From Tenebrio molitor (lineage: Eukaryota; Arthropoda; Insecta; Coleoptera; Tenebrionidae), in contig NC_091056.1 of NCBI RefSeq assembly GCF_963966145.1, positions 2,812,771 through 2,876,770 on the forward strand: a DNA stretch of 64,000 nucleotides, given 5' to 3'. The position numbers and the translations under genes are program-made. The notes beneath the pieces were generated by a model. It saw only the letters and a list, made by a program, of their open reading frames with translations. It searched no databases and was not told the origin of the DNA. Numbering within the stretch: position 1 is the stretch's first letter; every line of letters starts with the position of its first letter. Below are positions 44,153-56,065 of this stretch, one piece after another.

Positions 44153-44440
44153 ATATACAGGTGTCCCAGCCAAGACTTTCGAGCCTAATATCTCAGTTAT
44201 TTGTCAACGGATTTTTATGAAATTTAAAATACAGATATTTTAGATGGTGAAGGTTCAATTAGTAGTAATAAAATTACTTCAAGTTAAAAAATGTAATTTT
44301 AACACACGTTCCCTTTATTGAAAATTAAGCGCAACTATTATTAGATTGTTAAACATTAAAAAATAGGTGTCTACACAAAAAATTAACTAAATCGCTCGTT
44401 TAATTCAACGAAAAGTTTAGATTTTGTTGTTCAAAATTTA
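44153..44440 (+). repeat. repeat family B, copy B
   Basis: Begins tacaggtgtcccagccaaga and matches copy A (11898-10770, minus strand, without the hAT) through the aaatagg-gtctacacaa block to about 44440. Confidence 0.75.
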
Positions 44441-44654
44441 ATCTAAATAGACAGGCAACTATGTAAATACGGAAGCTTTGTGCGGGTGCCGGGTGACATC
44501 GGAGAACAACTAATTGAAAGCCGTCAAAGGGTCTGCAAAATGTTTTCTCGGTGTTGCATTTTTTAGGATATTTATGTGACTGAAGGCCAGACTAATAAAC
44601 CGATGGGACACCAGATGAAGATGTTGGTACCGACTGTTTCATTGTAATTTTACC
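44441..44654. other. no gene recognised
   Basis: Moderately GC-rich stretch without frame; may be the continuation of the neighbouring exon-like region. Confidence 0.3.
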
Positions 44655-44915
44655 TTAAAAATGTTTTGCCATAAGGGTCATTTTTGTCTCATTCATAATT
44701 CTTGTCAAATCAGGTAGAAACTCCGAACCCACAGTCCTTTCCTCAATTACAGGGATGGTTCTTAGTAAATTCAGATTTAATTGTAATACTTTGGGAAATA
44801 CACCTACACAATGCCTCTCCCTGTATGTGGTGAATATTATAGTTTTATTAGATCGGCCTTCAGAGTCAGATAAATATCCTATATCTTGAAAGTGTGCAGC
44901 ACAACTGCTGCACTG
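44655..44915 (-). CDS. unrecognised terminal exon candidate, 86 codons
   Basis: A minus-strand frame opens at an acceptor-like ...atgtttag and reads QCSSCAAHFQDIGYLSDSEG, then RHCVGVFPKVLQLNLNLL, ending MTLMAKHF and stop. Composition is protein-like (no low complexity, balanced charge), but I know no family. It starts directly after AG, so it looks like the last exon of a gene or transposase. Confidence 0.3.
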   Translation of the reverse strand, partial: QCSSCAAHFQDIGYLSDSEGRSNKTIIFTTYRERHCVGVFPKVLQLNLNLLRTIPVIEERTVGSEFLPDLTRIMNETKMTLMAKHF

Positions 44916-44919
44916 CTAA

Positions 44920-45620
44920 ACATTAGATAAAAGTGTCATACTCGGCATTGAAATGTTTATTAAAGGCTTTGTTGGTCGGTGTTGTTTACAATAATTTGGA
45001 GCGTTAAAGGGTGCAATTTTTTGAAGCTGCCAGATGTTCGGTTTTGCCTTGAAATTTTCTACCTAACTCGAACCCGACCGGCCGCAGTCCCGTAGCGAAA
45101 ACTTTTCTAATAATATAATTTTAAAACATAACGGTAAAAATGAATTTCGTATTTGGTTTCTTAAATGATAGGTAATTGTATAAATTTGGCGCAATCCTCC
45201 TTATTGACCAACCGTACTCAGCTTTAGCATTATTTCCAACTTAAGGCTCTCTATCAGTACCGAAAATGTATACGAGAAAACACCCATTTTTTACCGATAA
45301 ATAACATCTTTAATCTTCAATTCTAAAGGGAGATCGATATTTATACAGGATGACAAAGTTGTTTTCTATGTCAGGACATATCTTACAAAAAAACAACACG
45401 AAAGCATCACTTGAAAAAATAAGACTTTGAAAGTGAACGAATATCACAGAAAGAAAGTAATTCCAGGTAAAACGAGATAAAAGCAGAAAGGGGGATTTAA
45501 GTCGGCGGAGACGAGTTCCTCCCGGTACCCAAAATATCGTAATCTTGGATGCAGGTAGCGGAGGGTTGGGGATTAGACTGCATTGCAGGGGTGGTAATTA
45601 TCATCTGCACATTTATAAAA
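44920..45620. other. no gene recognised
   Basis: AT-rich, with only short frames. Confidence 0.35.
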
Positions 45621-45624
45621 TTTT

Positions 45625-45926
45625 TTTTTTTGTTCGACACTGTCAGAATTTGAGAATTTTCTCCTATGTGAACGGATTTTGAGAAATGTCACAACTTGTC
45701 AAAACGAAACGTCAAGCTAATTTTAAAGGTTTTAAGCGATTTGGAGTCTTTAAGGGGCTCGTCGAACAAAAAAACGTTGTATTCAACTCGTTCGTGTGTA
45801 AATTGGGCCTTTTTTGGCACTGGTGGGCCTTTAAAACGCTCGTTTCACTCGCGTTTTAAAATGGCCCACGCGTGCCAAAAAAGGCCCAATTTACACACAA
45901 ACTCGTCAAATAAACTACTATTATTC
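45625..45926 (+). repeat. repeat family F, copy 1
   Basis: About 300 bp. Inner hairpin: gggccttttttggcac pairs with gtgccaaaaaaggccc around cgctcgtttcactcgcg. Outer shared words: ttcgacactgtcagaattt, cgtcgaacaaaaaaacg. A reverse copy is at 62648-62936. Confidence 0.8.
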
Positions 45927-46229
45927 TAGTCATGCTTCCATGTTTGCTTTTTTAGATGTAATTGTTAGTTTTCAAACATATACGTATAGCAAAATTCAAT
46001 CTGCAAACAGAGGAATGAAAAACTTGAGAAACGACGTAAGAAACAAAAAGGAGACATTACAAAAATTAATAGAAAATTATGAAAATGGAATACTCCCTAG
46101 AATAAATTCTGTACAAATAATTTCTTATCATAATAAAGCTATGTTGTAATAATATTCCTGAGAGTAAACATTTTATTTTAATATTTAGTAAGTATTCGTT
46201 TATTTTGCACTCAAAAATGTAGAAATGTA
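45927..46229. other. short unassigned plus-strand frame
   Basis: 45940-46149 encodes 69 residues, basic C-terminal half (KNLRNDVRNKKETLQKLI), with no domain known to me. Could be a small exon or chance. Confidence 0.25.
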
Positions 46230-46734
46230 CTATCGCGGCCATCCAAAAGTGAACGTTTTTTTTAGTAGTTTGATTTTTACTTTAAATCATAGGCGTTCTA
46301 AAATATCAAAGTTGACACTACCGTTAAAAAAAAAATTCAAACTATTTTTTTTAAATGCCACATCTCACTCCGATTCACACAGCTAGGGCTATTGCGAAGC
46401 TAGAAGAAAATTAGTCGTTGGCTGTTGTGGCGAGAGATTTACATTGCAGTAAGACTTGCATCTTCAATATAAAGAGGCGTTGGCAAAAAAACAGGCTTGC
46501 AAGGCCAATATGAATAGGTGTTGGAAAGGTTTCTTTACTAAAGTTTAGTTTCACTTTAATAATGTATTAATTACTTCTCAGCCTTATTTTTATTAAAAAT
46601 TATTTATTACAACTTTTTATTATTAAAATAGTAACGCCTGCTGCACGAACGCCAATGAATACAGCCTGATTTAATCTAACGAAAAATACGAAAATTTTCG
46701 CAAGCTATCGTTCACTTTTGGATGGCCGCGGTTG
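46230..46734 (+). mobile_element. internally deleted Tc1 element
   Basis: TIRs around cgcggccatccaaaagtgaa (left) and its complement (right), flanked by TA on both sides (46228-46229, 46735-46736). Only 505 bp long. From the ATG at 46355 it encodes the first helix-turn-helix of a Tc1 transposase: MPHLTPIHTARAIAKLEEN, then, after a stop, SLAVVARDLHCSKTCIF and IKRRWQKNRLARP. The catalytic region is deleted, so it would depend on a full-length Tc1. Confidence 0.85.
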
Positions 46735-47219
46735 TACCTGCCGCCTTCCTTAATCCTTCGACAAAAAGCGGGAGCAACTCGTCTACAGATAACAGCTAAG
46801 TACCGACCACCTGTGGTGTAAACTGACCGCTGGGAGGAACTCGTCTACGTCCATTTAAGTTACATTGTGGATTATAGGAAAACTCGAGTCAGGTAATGTA
46901 GATACCGTAATGGGATGGGATTTTCTATGAACTGTAGGTAAAGTTAGTTCGTTGCTGCTATGTATTCCATGAAAAACAAAATTTATGTCAAAATTGGCAG
47001 TTATATAAGCCAAATGGGCTTTTTTTAGGAAATGATCAATTTGAGTCCGGTAGGTGAGTTACAACAGGGAAACAATATTTACCAGACTGTTTTATTTTTA
47101 TAAATCAAATCTGACAGTGAAAAGTTAAAAAGTCAAAAAATATTCGGTCATTGTTGTAACATAACATATTTAGCCGTGACAACCAAAAACAAGATAGTGG
47201 AACGTATTGATATGAAAGT
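46735..47219. other. no gene recognised
   Basis: Contains two related short segments (gagcaactcgtctac at 46773 and gaggaactcgtctac at 46835). No frame. Confidence 0.35.
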
Positions 47220-47690
47220 ACAGGGTGTTTCTGAAATAAGTACATTAATTTTAACTGGTAATAGAACTCATCAAAAGGAACAACTTTTCTCTCTGCCATT
47301 TTGGCGAAAAACGTTGCGTAGTGGCTTAAAAAAATAGGAAAGATTTTCCTAAAGCCGTTCATATCTCCAAAACTAAGCTACCTAAAAACGTGAAACAACC
47401 AGATTCTTACGAAGTGGATTTTTTGCTATACGGGTAGATTTCTTTGAATTTCGATTTCTGCGTTAAAACACGTTTTCTGGATGAAAATGGACGTTTTTTT
47501 CATATTAGCGCTGATCTCAATTAGCCATTGCAGTATTTAGTGGCGTAGGGCTATTTTAGTGAAAAATCTCTCCAATTTTTTTTTGGAATTAAACATCGTT
47601 TTTCGGCAAAATGGTAGATAGAAAAGTTGTTCCTTTTGACGAGTTCTATTACCAGTTAAAATTAATGTACTTATTTCTGTTACACGTTGT
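47220..47690. repeat. MITE family A, copy 3 (complete)
   Basis: 471 bp, the most complete copy. TIRs of about 90 bp start acagggtgtttctgaaataa and end in the complement of acaacgtgtaacagaaataa. The unique centre includes tacgggtagatttctttgaa. Confidence 0.9.
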
Positions 47691-48994
47691 ATGTAACCTG
47701 TGTTTCAACCTGTGTTTATTGGCGCGTGGAGTTCCAGTATCGACATACGATTTCGGATTCATGGATAACTTGATTACAAATTAATTTGTAATTTATAAGA
47801 TCACAAAATTCCAAATATATAATTCTTCTCGGAAGTTTTCCTAATCTGCCGTGTCCAAATTACCTGCCCCCTGGCTGTTTCGGCTAGCTAAAGGATCATT
47901 ATTGGACGACACCGTTATTCATCCCCGTTTCAGGTACAATCTTGAATATAAATTTGCTGTGTTTGTTTATACATATTTCTATTTATTTTGACTGCGTCCT
48001 AGTGACTAGAAGTTGAGTTATTATCCGAGTGCGTTTTAAAAATGGGTGTCCATGGTAAGAATAAGATTTCTACAAACGGTTACCGGAAAAGTGTAAAACG
48101 TATAATGAAGGCAATACGTAATAAGAGGTAAATATAATGAATATAATTTCTTTTTCAATTTTACTCTGTCTTACTTTTCGCAACTGTACGACACTTGCAA
48201 TTTGCAGCTATGTTATTTATTACAATTATGTTATTGTTACATGTTATTCTTATGCTTTTTTAGATCAAACAGTACTTTTCAATTGTTTCATTGCCAACAG
48301 ACTCAGTCATTGTTGATCACGCTGTACAAAAGACAAAAGCAAATAAGAATTAGTTAATTACTTTAATTTAAGCAGTAAAAAAACGTAACAGTGCTTTTGA
48401 AATCAACAATGCCGAAACGAACAACAAAACTAAAAAATTATAATCAAGGTTCGCGCAGGGCAAGCAACAATATCATATGCGTAAGATTACTACTGGCGGG
48501 AATTAATCTGCACTGTGTTGTTTTGGAACTCGTAATGTAAAGTACGGTGTTTACCTGCATGTCACTATTTACAAAACATAATTACAGAGCCAAAAATAAT
48601 GTATATTTATTTAATTATGAAAATAAACTGATTTATAATTTCAAAATTTTTATTTTCTTACTTATAAATTTAAATCATATATTCTCGGGAATCCAACGGA
48701 AATTTCGTAAAGCGGCTCGGGATTTAGAAACAGGGCAGAGTAGCAGGTAGTCTCCTTTGGGCGAAGTGCTCCTCTTCACACTAGGAGGTAACAAATACTA
48801 ATCCCCTCATTATTAGCACTGCATGGTAGTGCCTGTCGTAAAACGGTCAGCAGGTGTTGTATGGTTGGTTGTATAGTTACGAAATAGATATTTTCGTTGG
48901 GTGATGGTCACCCTTAACCAAATTGTTAATGCGGACCATGTTCGATTCGATTGTTTTGGATTTTTTTTTAAATTTACATAGAGTGCATTTAAAA
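47691..48994. other. spacer with a weak exon candidate
   Basis: A plus-strand ATG at 48042 begins MGVHGKNKISTNGYRKSVKR and runs 29 codons to a gtaaat donor near 48129. It could be a first exon but nothing downstream supports it. The remainder has no domain. Confidence 0.25.
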
Positions 48995-49189
48995 CCGTCA
49001 CTTTTCTTAAATTTTCATTTCGAGAGTAAGGATGTTTTCTGAATGCAATTAAAACTTTAATTATCGGAATCTCGACATTGTTGACATTGTCGACATTGTT
49101 GACAGCTCCCAATTTGTCAACATCTAGCTAATTGTCGACGCGTCGACAATGACATAGTCGACACAAATTGTCGACACCGCCCATCCCTG
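48995..49189 (-). repeat. hAT-like terminus with 20-bp perfect palindrome, copy 1
   Basis: Read on the minus strand from cagggatgggcggtgtcgac at 49189 it matches 62052-62241 for about 190 bp. The perfect palindrome attgtcgacgcgtcgacaat lies at 49131-49150. The CAGGGATGGGC start is hAT-like. It cuts the hAT transposase frame at 49198. Confidence 0.75.
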
Positions 49190-49197
49190 ATAATATG

Positions 49198-50350
49198 TTA
49201 CTTCGGTGAGTTTACTTCCCAGTTAATCGTGGCATTTGTATTTTCGTTCCTGAACTTTCTGCCAGATTTTCTACCGACTTAAAAATATTTCCGAATTTTT
49301 GTTCTGCATTTTCTCGAATTCTCTTAACAACTGAAACTGTATTTTCAGCATTATTTACTGCTGAAGCAAGGTCAGTATCTGCGGATTGTAACGTTTTACA
49401 AAGTGGTAAAGAATATGCGAGAAGCTTTTCTGCACACAAGAGTGAAATTATATAGTCCGATTGAAGAGCAGCATTTTGTAAAATAAAAGCGCCAGATGAA
49501 GACTCTTTATCATCCCATAATTTTATTTTTTCTAATGCAGCAACTACTGGATGATACAACTCAGTCATAATTAATACCGCATCATGACATTGAATCCACC
49601 TCGTTGCACATAAGGCTTTTAATGTAGTTTTATTTGCTTCCGGTGTAAGATTACTGATGCTCTCTAAAAGGTCCAACTGACGTTTAGGAGTATTGAAGAA
49701 TGTATAAATTTTTTCAGTGATACCAAAACAATTACGATTTGAAGATACTTCGGGAGAATTTGATATAGCTAAATTTAAACTAGGTATGGGAAACACAATG
49801 TACGTAAAGGGCTGTTCGATATTTTTCAGTAATATAAGCCTGAGTCCCTTTAAATTTACCGCTCATTGCAGCGACACCGTCATAGCCTTGTCCACGTAAA
49901 AATTCTTCTTCTATGTAACATTCTTGTAATCCTCGTAGAAGGGTGCTTGTTAAATGTTTACCAGTTAATGATTCCAGTAGCATAAACTGCAAGAATTGTT
50001 CATATATTTTATACTCACTGTCAACTTTTTTTACGTATCGCACACATAAAGAGAATTGCTCTTTTGACAAAATGTCAATAGTTTCATCAGCTAAAACTGT
50101 AAAACACTTGGCACTATTAACTTCTAACGCTATTTTTTTAATGATTACATCACAACTGTATAATTTGGTTTTGTATACTCCAAATTATATGTAGCATTTT
50201 TTCCACATGTTTCAAAATGTTTCTTTAATATGTTATCACCAGCTTCAATCCTTGCTCTTAGCAGTGCCCGAAAGTTTCCCTCATTGTTTTGAGGTTCCTC
50301 AAGGATGTCAAACTCCCCATAATCTCTATGTCCTCTAAGTGCAATTCCTT
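49198..50350 (-). pseudogene. second ZMYM1-type hAT transposase remnant
   Basis: From right to left: EGNFRALLRARIEAGDNIL and KKHFETCGKNATYNLEY (about 50290-50190), then frame breaks, then SKEQFSLCVRYVKKVDSEY and GQGYDGVAAMSGKFKG (50070-49780), then TTLKALCATRWIQCHDAVL and SAVNNAENTVSVVKRIREN (49796-49212), ending MPRLTGK and a stop. This is the DUF4371-type catalytic core of the ZMYM1-like hAT family. The C-terminal dimerisation domain is lost because a CAGGGATGGGC element begins at 49189. Confidence 0.8.
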
Positions 50351-50639
50351 GTCTTCCACATAAAATAACTGTTTAGATTGTAGGTCTAGGTTTTTCTTGA
50401 TTTTCCTGAATCTGAGAATTGTGTTTTTAGAATACAGTTTTTCCGCTCTGCGGCCGAGGTGTAGTTTTTAGTTAGTCTTGTCCGACTCCACAAGGCAGAT
50501 ATTTCCGTGTTGATTTTGTGATTTAAGCTAAAATTTTGTGAAAATGCCGAGTTTATTTTCGAATAGTGAATAAATAGATAGTGTGTTGGTGTGTGGTGAA
50601 GCGTCGGGGTGCTCCGCGAGTCCAGAGAATTTCCGTGCT
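50351..50639. other. no gene recognised
   Basis: Moderate GC patch (ctctgcggccgaggtg at 50445) without a frame. Confidence 0.35.
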
Positions 50640-50835
50640 ACTTCTTGTGGGGCTACATATACCAATATTCGATCCCAATTGACACAATTGAAGTTTTAAG
50701 AAAACAGGTGGAAAATGCTGCCACAACAATTCGCAATAAGAGAGGAATGCTGAAAAATGTGGAAGAATCATTTCGTCGGCGCCTTCATTATTGTATTGAC
50801 AATAACGGCGGTCACTTTGAACACTTCTTGTAATG
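50640..50835 (+). pseudogene. Tc1/mariner-group transposase C-terminus
   Basis: The plus strand reads CYFLWGYIYQYSIPIDTIEV, then KRGMLKNVEESFRRRLHYC and NNGGHFEHFL stop. The F.LWGY motif after the second catalytic Asp and the final NGGHFEHLL-like end identify the C-terminus of a DDE transposase of this group. The 5' part is absent. Confidence 0.65.
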
Positions 50836-50889
50836 GTTAGTGATTACTGGTTACTCTGCTCCGCGAACTGAAAAAGTTGGGGAACCCCT

Positions 50890-52215
50890 GCTCTAATTAT
50901 TTATAATAATAGACTTTATTTCTCAAAAAAACAAAGATAATACATAACAAAATAAAAAAGTATCCTATTAAAAGGTGAGAAATATGAGGCAGAATCTAGC
51001 TATAGCTACTCCACTCAACCTCCATAATAAAAGGAAAAGGAAAAATAGACTATATACATAATTATACTTATCTACAAAGTTATTTGAAAGACATAAGAAG
51101 AAAAAGAAAGTGCAAGTTAAATTCAGATAACAATTAAAGGCCACGACATATGGATAATAAAATTAAGCAGATGAATGTACATTACTGATTAAGAGTAGAT
51201 AAATCTAGTAAATGGGCCTTATATTTTTTCTTGAATTTCTTTTGATCCAGAGATCTTAGATCTCTGGGAACATCGTTGTATAACAATATGGCGTTATAGC
51301 TAAAAGACCTCTTAAACATGGTTGTCGAATGAATCGGAATTGTTAAGGCAGATTTGCGTCTGATATTGACATTATGAACCTCAAAGCGTCTTATGAAATT
51401 GCAAGACACAGGCAACTGGTTTGCTGGAGTTGATAGAATTTTATGAACGATAATACATAAGTGTAGTTTCCTGCGTTCATACATATTTAACCACTGTAGG
51501 CCACGCAAGTGTGGTGTTATATGTTCAAATTTACGGACACCACAAATATAGCGGCAACATGCATTTTGGATACGTTCTACCCGAAGTTTATCTGAAATGT
51601 CTAGACATGGGCCATATACATAGTCACAATAATTGAAATGTGACAGAACTAGTGACTCGCACAGTTGCTCTTTTAATTTTTGACACAATATGTCTCTAGC
51701 AGCATATAATAGTTTTAAACTAGAAAAAGCTTTTTTAATTAAGTTATTTAAATGTTCCTTAAATCTGAGTGTTCGGTCAAACACAAGACCTAGGTTTCTT
51801 GCGGATTCAACAATGGTACTTCTATGTTTCCAATATTAATTTTAACCAAAGTTTTTAGAAAATTGTAATCTTTGTTTTTACAGAACAGAAGAATCTTACA
51901 TTTAGCTGGATTCAAAGTCAAATTATGTTGAGCGGAAAGGTTGAAGATTCTATTAAGTTCCTCATTGATGACTTGAATGTTTAGATCAAATTGTGACCTG
52001 TGGAAGGATTTATAAAGTTGGGTATCATCGGCAAACGCTTGTATTTTACACGAATTCACCTGTGTGAGAATATCGGCGGTGTATAATATAAAAAGCAAGG
52101 GTCCTAAGATAGACCCTTGTGGAACGCCCGACGAAATTAACGCTGGCGAAGACTCCTCACTATCAAAACGTACTTTGACGTACCTATCAGATAGGTATGA
52201 TACCATCATTTGGAC
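50890..52215 (-). pseudogene. LINE reverse transcriptase, 5'-truncated (CR1/Jockey group)
   Basis: 52209-51790 has SYLSDRYVKVRF, SSGVPQGSILGPLLFILY and the active site AFADDTQLYKS. A one-base frameshift near 51800 leads to 51784-51182 with FNYCDYVYGPCLDIS, RIQNACCRYICGV and a C-terminal YNDVPRDLRSL. The element ends at about 50890 with gaaataaagtctattattat on the minus strand. No endonuclease is present. Only one clear frame lesion, so it is moderately young. Confidence 0.85.
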
Positions 52216-52617
52216 TGCAGTTGGCGCAAAGCGAAGCCGTACGATATAACAAGCCAGAACCCAGCTGTAGTGACGTCACGGCTGTAGTCGGACTTGGTCT
52301 CCGTTCGCAGGTACTACGTGTAAAGTTTTAGCGGTGTGCTTTCATTATATTTAATGTAAAATGCACTACATATTATGTACAATAATTAATGTGGCACGTA
52401 CAATTCCATCTAAGTCGTATGACGTAACAGATTGTTAATACCTTAAGCAATATACCTATTGTACGGTGTACGGAAACTAAAGTAATAATCAGATAATGAA
52501 AACAAGTGTTTATTTTTCCTTCAGACGTTGGGTATTTAAATTTTTTGACAACATATTAACGAAAAAACAAACAATAATCGACAATAAGAAAATAACAATC
52601 AATCACAGTGACACTTA
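52216..52617. other. no gene recognised
   Basis: AT-rich flank of the LINE truncation point; agctgtagtgacgtcacggctg at 52262 is an imperfect palindrome. Confidence 0.35.
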
Positions 52618-53400
52618 CTTGCTAGATAGTTTCTTAACTTTCCTATGTTTTACTTCTTTGCTGGCAATTTTATTTTGGTTAGTTTTTGAATAATTATTTA
52701 AAAGTATATTACAAAATTTTGAAATACATTTTTCAACCAAAACCGATATGCTACCTCCACATTCTTCACATGTCTCGTAAATGGTAATGTCTTTGTAGTG
52801 AGGCATTTCAACAGACAGATTCTTTAAAACAGATCGTTGGCATTTACAACTTAAAAATAAATTTTCAAATCTATTACTGATTAATACTTTAAAAAGTAAA
52901 AGCATCTGAGAAATAATGTTTACAAAATAATCTTTAGGAAATTTCAAACCATCACGATCTAAATGCTGTAAATATTGGTATACTTCTTGATTTGTAAAAT
53001 TATTATCTGTTTCCAGATTTTTATCAAGACAAGTGAGACTTTTACATGATTTACACTGTAAATGTCTATTAATTGTATGTACTATATATCCAGCAATATA
53101 TATTAGTATGTGCACTTCTTCATGCGAAATTCACTCATCTTCTGTTAATATTAATGCATCTTCAAATAATTCTATATTATCACTATGATTATAGTCTACG
53201 TCTTCTCCACATGTATCTAAAAATTCTTTCAGATGAAAAACACCATTTTTGGCTGACTTTAAGTTTAATAAACTTATCATTTTCAATTTACGTTCAGACT
53301 CTAAAACCTGAGTAACCGAAATATGATAATTTGCACCACTCATTTGCCTGTATTGCCCGAACCTAGCCTCCAAATCGTCACTTTGAAATCGATTTAACAA
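52618..53400 (-). pseudogene. P-element-like transposase C-terminal remnant
   Basis: 53400-53131 starts with RFQSDDLEARFGQYRQMSGA and continues ISVTQVLESERKLKMISLL; after one stop, 53115-52615 follows with ILIYIAGYIVHTINR, LQCKSCKSLTC and a Cys-rich ECGGSIS region. The DLExRFGQYRQ block and the IAGY...C..C segment are characteristic of the C-terminal half of P/THAP9-like transposases in arthropods. Catalytic parts are missing. Confidence 0.7.
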
Positions 53401-53539
53401 AACGTAATCAAAATTGTAAAGAAAAAAAAAAACGAATATAAATTATAGCGGGACAAACGAAACTAACATTCAAAGACCTCAATCGCACCGTGGGCCTTCT
53501 TGAAGTCAGAAGCTCGATACGCAAAAATGTCAACTTTAT

Positions 53540-55000
53540 ACTCTATCTGCGAGTAGTTCTAAATGGCATGGAACAAAGGCGACTTTCTCGACAGATTGGT
53601 TGTTGGTGTTGTCCACAATCTCACACAGGCACTGACTAATGACAGCAAGATTACTCACAGCCGAACGACCTTTCATAAAACGTTGCTGGTTATCGCTGAT
53701 CATGTGAGACACGTGAGGGTAGATGAAAGAATGCAAGACGTGCTCAAAAATCGAGAAATTGCTGATAAGAGATATTGGTCGATAACTAGTAACATCCGAA
53801 CGATTACCGCTCTTGAATACAGGAGTAACATGGGACATTTTCCAAGCAACCGGACGGCAATGGACGACTTTAAAATCAGGTTAAAAATGTATGTCAAGGG
53901 CTTAGCCAACACGGCACCACAATCCTTGATCACGAAGAAGGGATCAGCAGTCATCGTAGACTTCAACCTGCGAATTGCGGAGAGCACGATGTTCTCATCT
54001 ACCCCAAGGCCATTTAAGCAGTTGACATTCGTCCTGACACAAATGGGATCACTATTGCTACCGCTGTTGAGATTCGACGAAACGAAAGCCTGCACTAAGA
54101 TGTCAGCAAAAGCGTCGACAATAGCTTGAGGATCGTTCAGGATGGTATCATCCCTAACCACTACAGGTGAGAAGGACGTGATATTATTTTTTAAATTAAA
54201 AACTCCAAAATTTTTAGGGTCGTTCCCTCACATCTGATGAAATTTTCCCGAGATAAGCATTGTATGCATTCCTTGTCTGAATCTTAATGAGCTTTCGTAA
54301 CGCAGAGAACTGATCATGGTCGTACTTGCATTTTGTCTTCTTGTATCTCACCCACAATTTGTGTTTCCTCCTAATAGTTGTTATAATCTGTCTGTCATAC
54401 CACAAAGAATAGTTCCCCAACGATTTTCGCTTTAAAGGCACATATCTCATGAATTTATCAAACAGCGAAACAGCAACATTTAGGTACGTCATCAACATCA
54501 TTCAGAAAAGCGAAATTAGCTTCAGCCAGCTCTCTGCAGAGGCCAAAAAAATTTGCCTCTTTGAAGTTAAAGACCATATCCTTATTTGAAAATTTGTGGG
54601 GTTTCTGCTTCAGATTATCGATGAAAACAGTAATATCCAGAGATGGATGATAGTGATCTTCAGACGTCAGCGCAAGGAATAACCTCAATTTTCAAATTAC
54701 CGAAAACCAGATCAAGCATCCAAGCGTCCTTGTTTTTAACCAGATTGTACTGTTTCAGATCAAAGAAATTACTCAGATTTTTCAGAAGCTTGGCCCTGAT
54801 ATAGGAGTTCCTGACCTTTTCACAGAAGCCTGGTACATTAAAATCCCCCGATGATAACTTTCTTGGAGTCGTCCACAATACAGTGACATCAGAGTATCTA
54901 CAAAAAAAGCGAAATCGCCAGAACTACATTTAGGAGGAATAAATAGACTACTATAAAGTGAACACAAGAATTTACGGTTACGGAACTTTCTACGACCAGC
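53540..55000 (-). pseudogene. LINE ORF2 (endonuclease and RT start), heavily frame-shifted
   Basis: From right to left: an endonuclease relic with SSGDFNVPGFCEKV (54878-54660), the linker SLWYDRQIITTIRRKHKLWV and RYKKTK...ALRKLIKIQTRNAY (54501-54214), and the RT beginning VTSYRPISLISNFSIFEHV with QQRFMKGRSAVSNLAV (53838-53590). The RT active site (YADD) is not reached. Several frame changes mark it as old. It belongs to the CR1/Jockey group by motif style. Confidence 0.75.
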
Positions 55001-55289
55001 AGATCAATCCACGCTAGGCACCTCATATCACCACAAACAGAGGACAAGTCGATCTGTTTCGCACGAAACTTATTCCAAACGGGCAGCAGAACACCTCACA
55101 GAAGACTCTCCAGCCAAACAGCGATCAGAGCGAAACACGTTGAAGTGGAAAAAGTCGTACCCACATAAATATCAGCGATTTGAGCGAGTTGAGACGTCTA
55201 GTGTTTTGGTAGTAAACATTAACCATCTTGGGCTGAACTGTGAAAATACCATGCTCACTATTGAATGTTATATCATATCTGACCCACTA

Positions 55290-55580
55290 ATACCCTGAGA
55301 CAACTGTGATTGCTACTGGCCCCCATCGCAGACGAATAAATCGTTCCTCAGCTTTTTTTTGGGCCTGATTATAAGCCAAGCACTTGTTGACATTAAGGGC
55401 TGCATGACGCACATCGAGGCCCTCAGGCTTGGTCTTCAACGAAATGCAGTTGGACCACTTATGAAGGGATTCATCAATCTTAGAATCTCTCATCATATGT
55501 TCAACCCCACACAGGGGGCAACAGGCCTTATTCTTTCAACTTTTTGATCCATGATGGAAGCCACTACAATTCTGACAGCG
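55290..55580 (-). pseudogene. LINE ORF1 zinc-knuckle region
   Basis: The minus strand reads LRCQNCSGFHHGSK, then CCPLCGVEHMMRDS, then NCISLKTKPEGLDVRHAALN and KCLAYNQAQKKAEERF: a series of CCHC-type knuckles as in nucleocapsid-like ORF1 of Jockey/CR1 LINEs. It lies directly upstream of the ORF2 relic at 53540-55000 in the same orientation, so both are from one element. Confidence 0.65.
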
Positions 55581-55604
55581 TAGAACACTGTCAAAATTCT
55601 TAAT

Positions 55605-56015
55605 TGACTATATGCCTAAACGGATTACAATAACTGCGAGTGTCTACAAAGATACAATTAAGAACTTGAAAGCGGATAAATACGAAAAAAGACCATACAA
55701 TTATGGTCGAAAAACTCTGGTTTTGTACGACAACTGCAGGGTGCATAAAGCATAAATTGTTGAAGCAGTTAATGGTGAATGCGAAATACAACATCCACTT
55801 TCCAGTCCCGACCACGTCCCCTGTGACTATTATTTCTTTTCAAAACTGAAAAAACACTTAAGAGGGCGTCGCTTTTTATCGAATGACGGCTTGGAAAACG
55901 CTGTGGAGTCATATTTTTCTGAATTAAGAAAAAAAATGTTTTTCGAAGGCATAGTCTTACTAGAAAAACTTTGGAATGAATGTGTCAGTGTTAATGGTTC
56001 TCATGTTGAAAAATA
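55605..56015 (+). pseudogene. mariner (DD34D-type) transposase C-terminal half
   Basis: The plus strand encodes TLVLYDNCRVHKA (corresponding to the HDNARPH block with the second Asp), then, after a stop, SPDHVPCDYYFFSKLKKHL (third catalytic Asp in CDYY/F) and RGRRFLSNDGLENAV, ending VNGSHVEK stop. Clear mariner family, truncated at the 5' side at about 55605. Confidence 0.8.
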
Positions 56016-56065
56016 ACTTTTGTTTGTCTTCTAACTCCTTGTTTTCATGGCTAGGTACAGCTTGC

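Noticed and set aside
48042..48128. Short ATG frame as a firm first exon
   Set aside because: Only a start and a weak gtaaat donor; no downstream exon or homology recognised.
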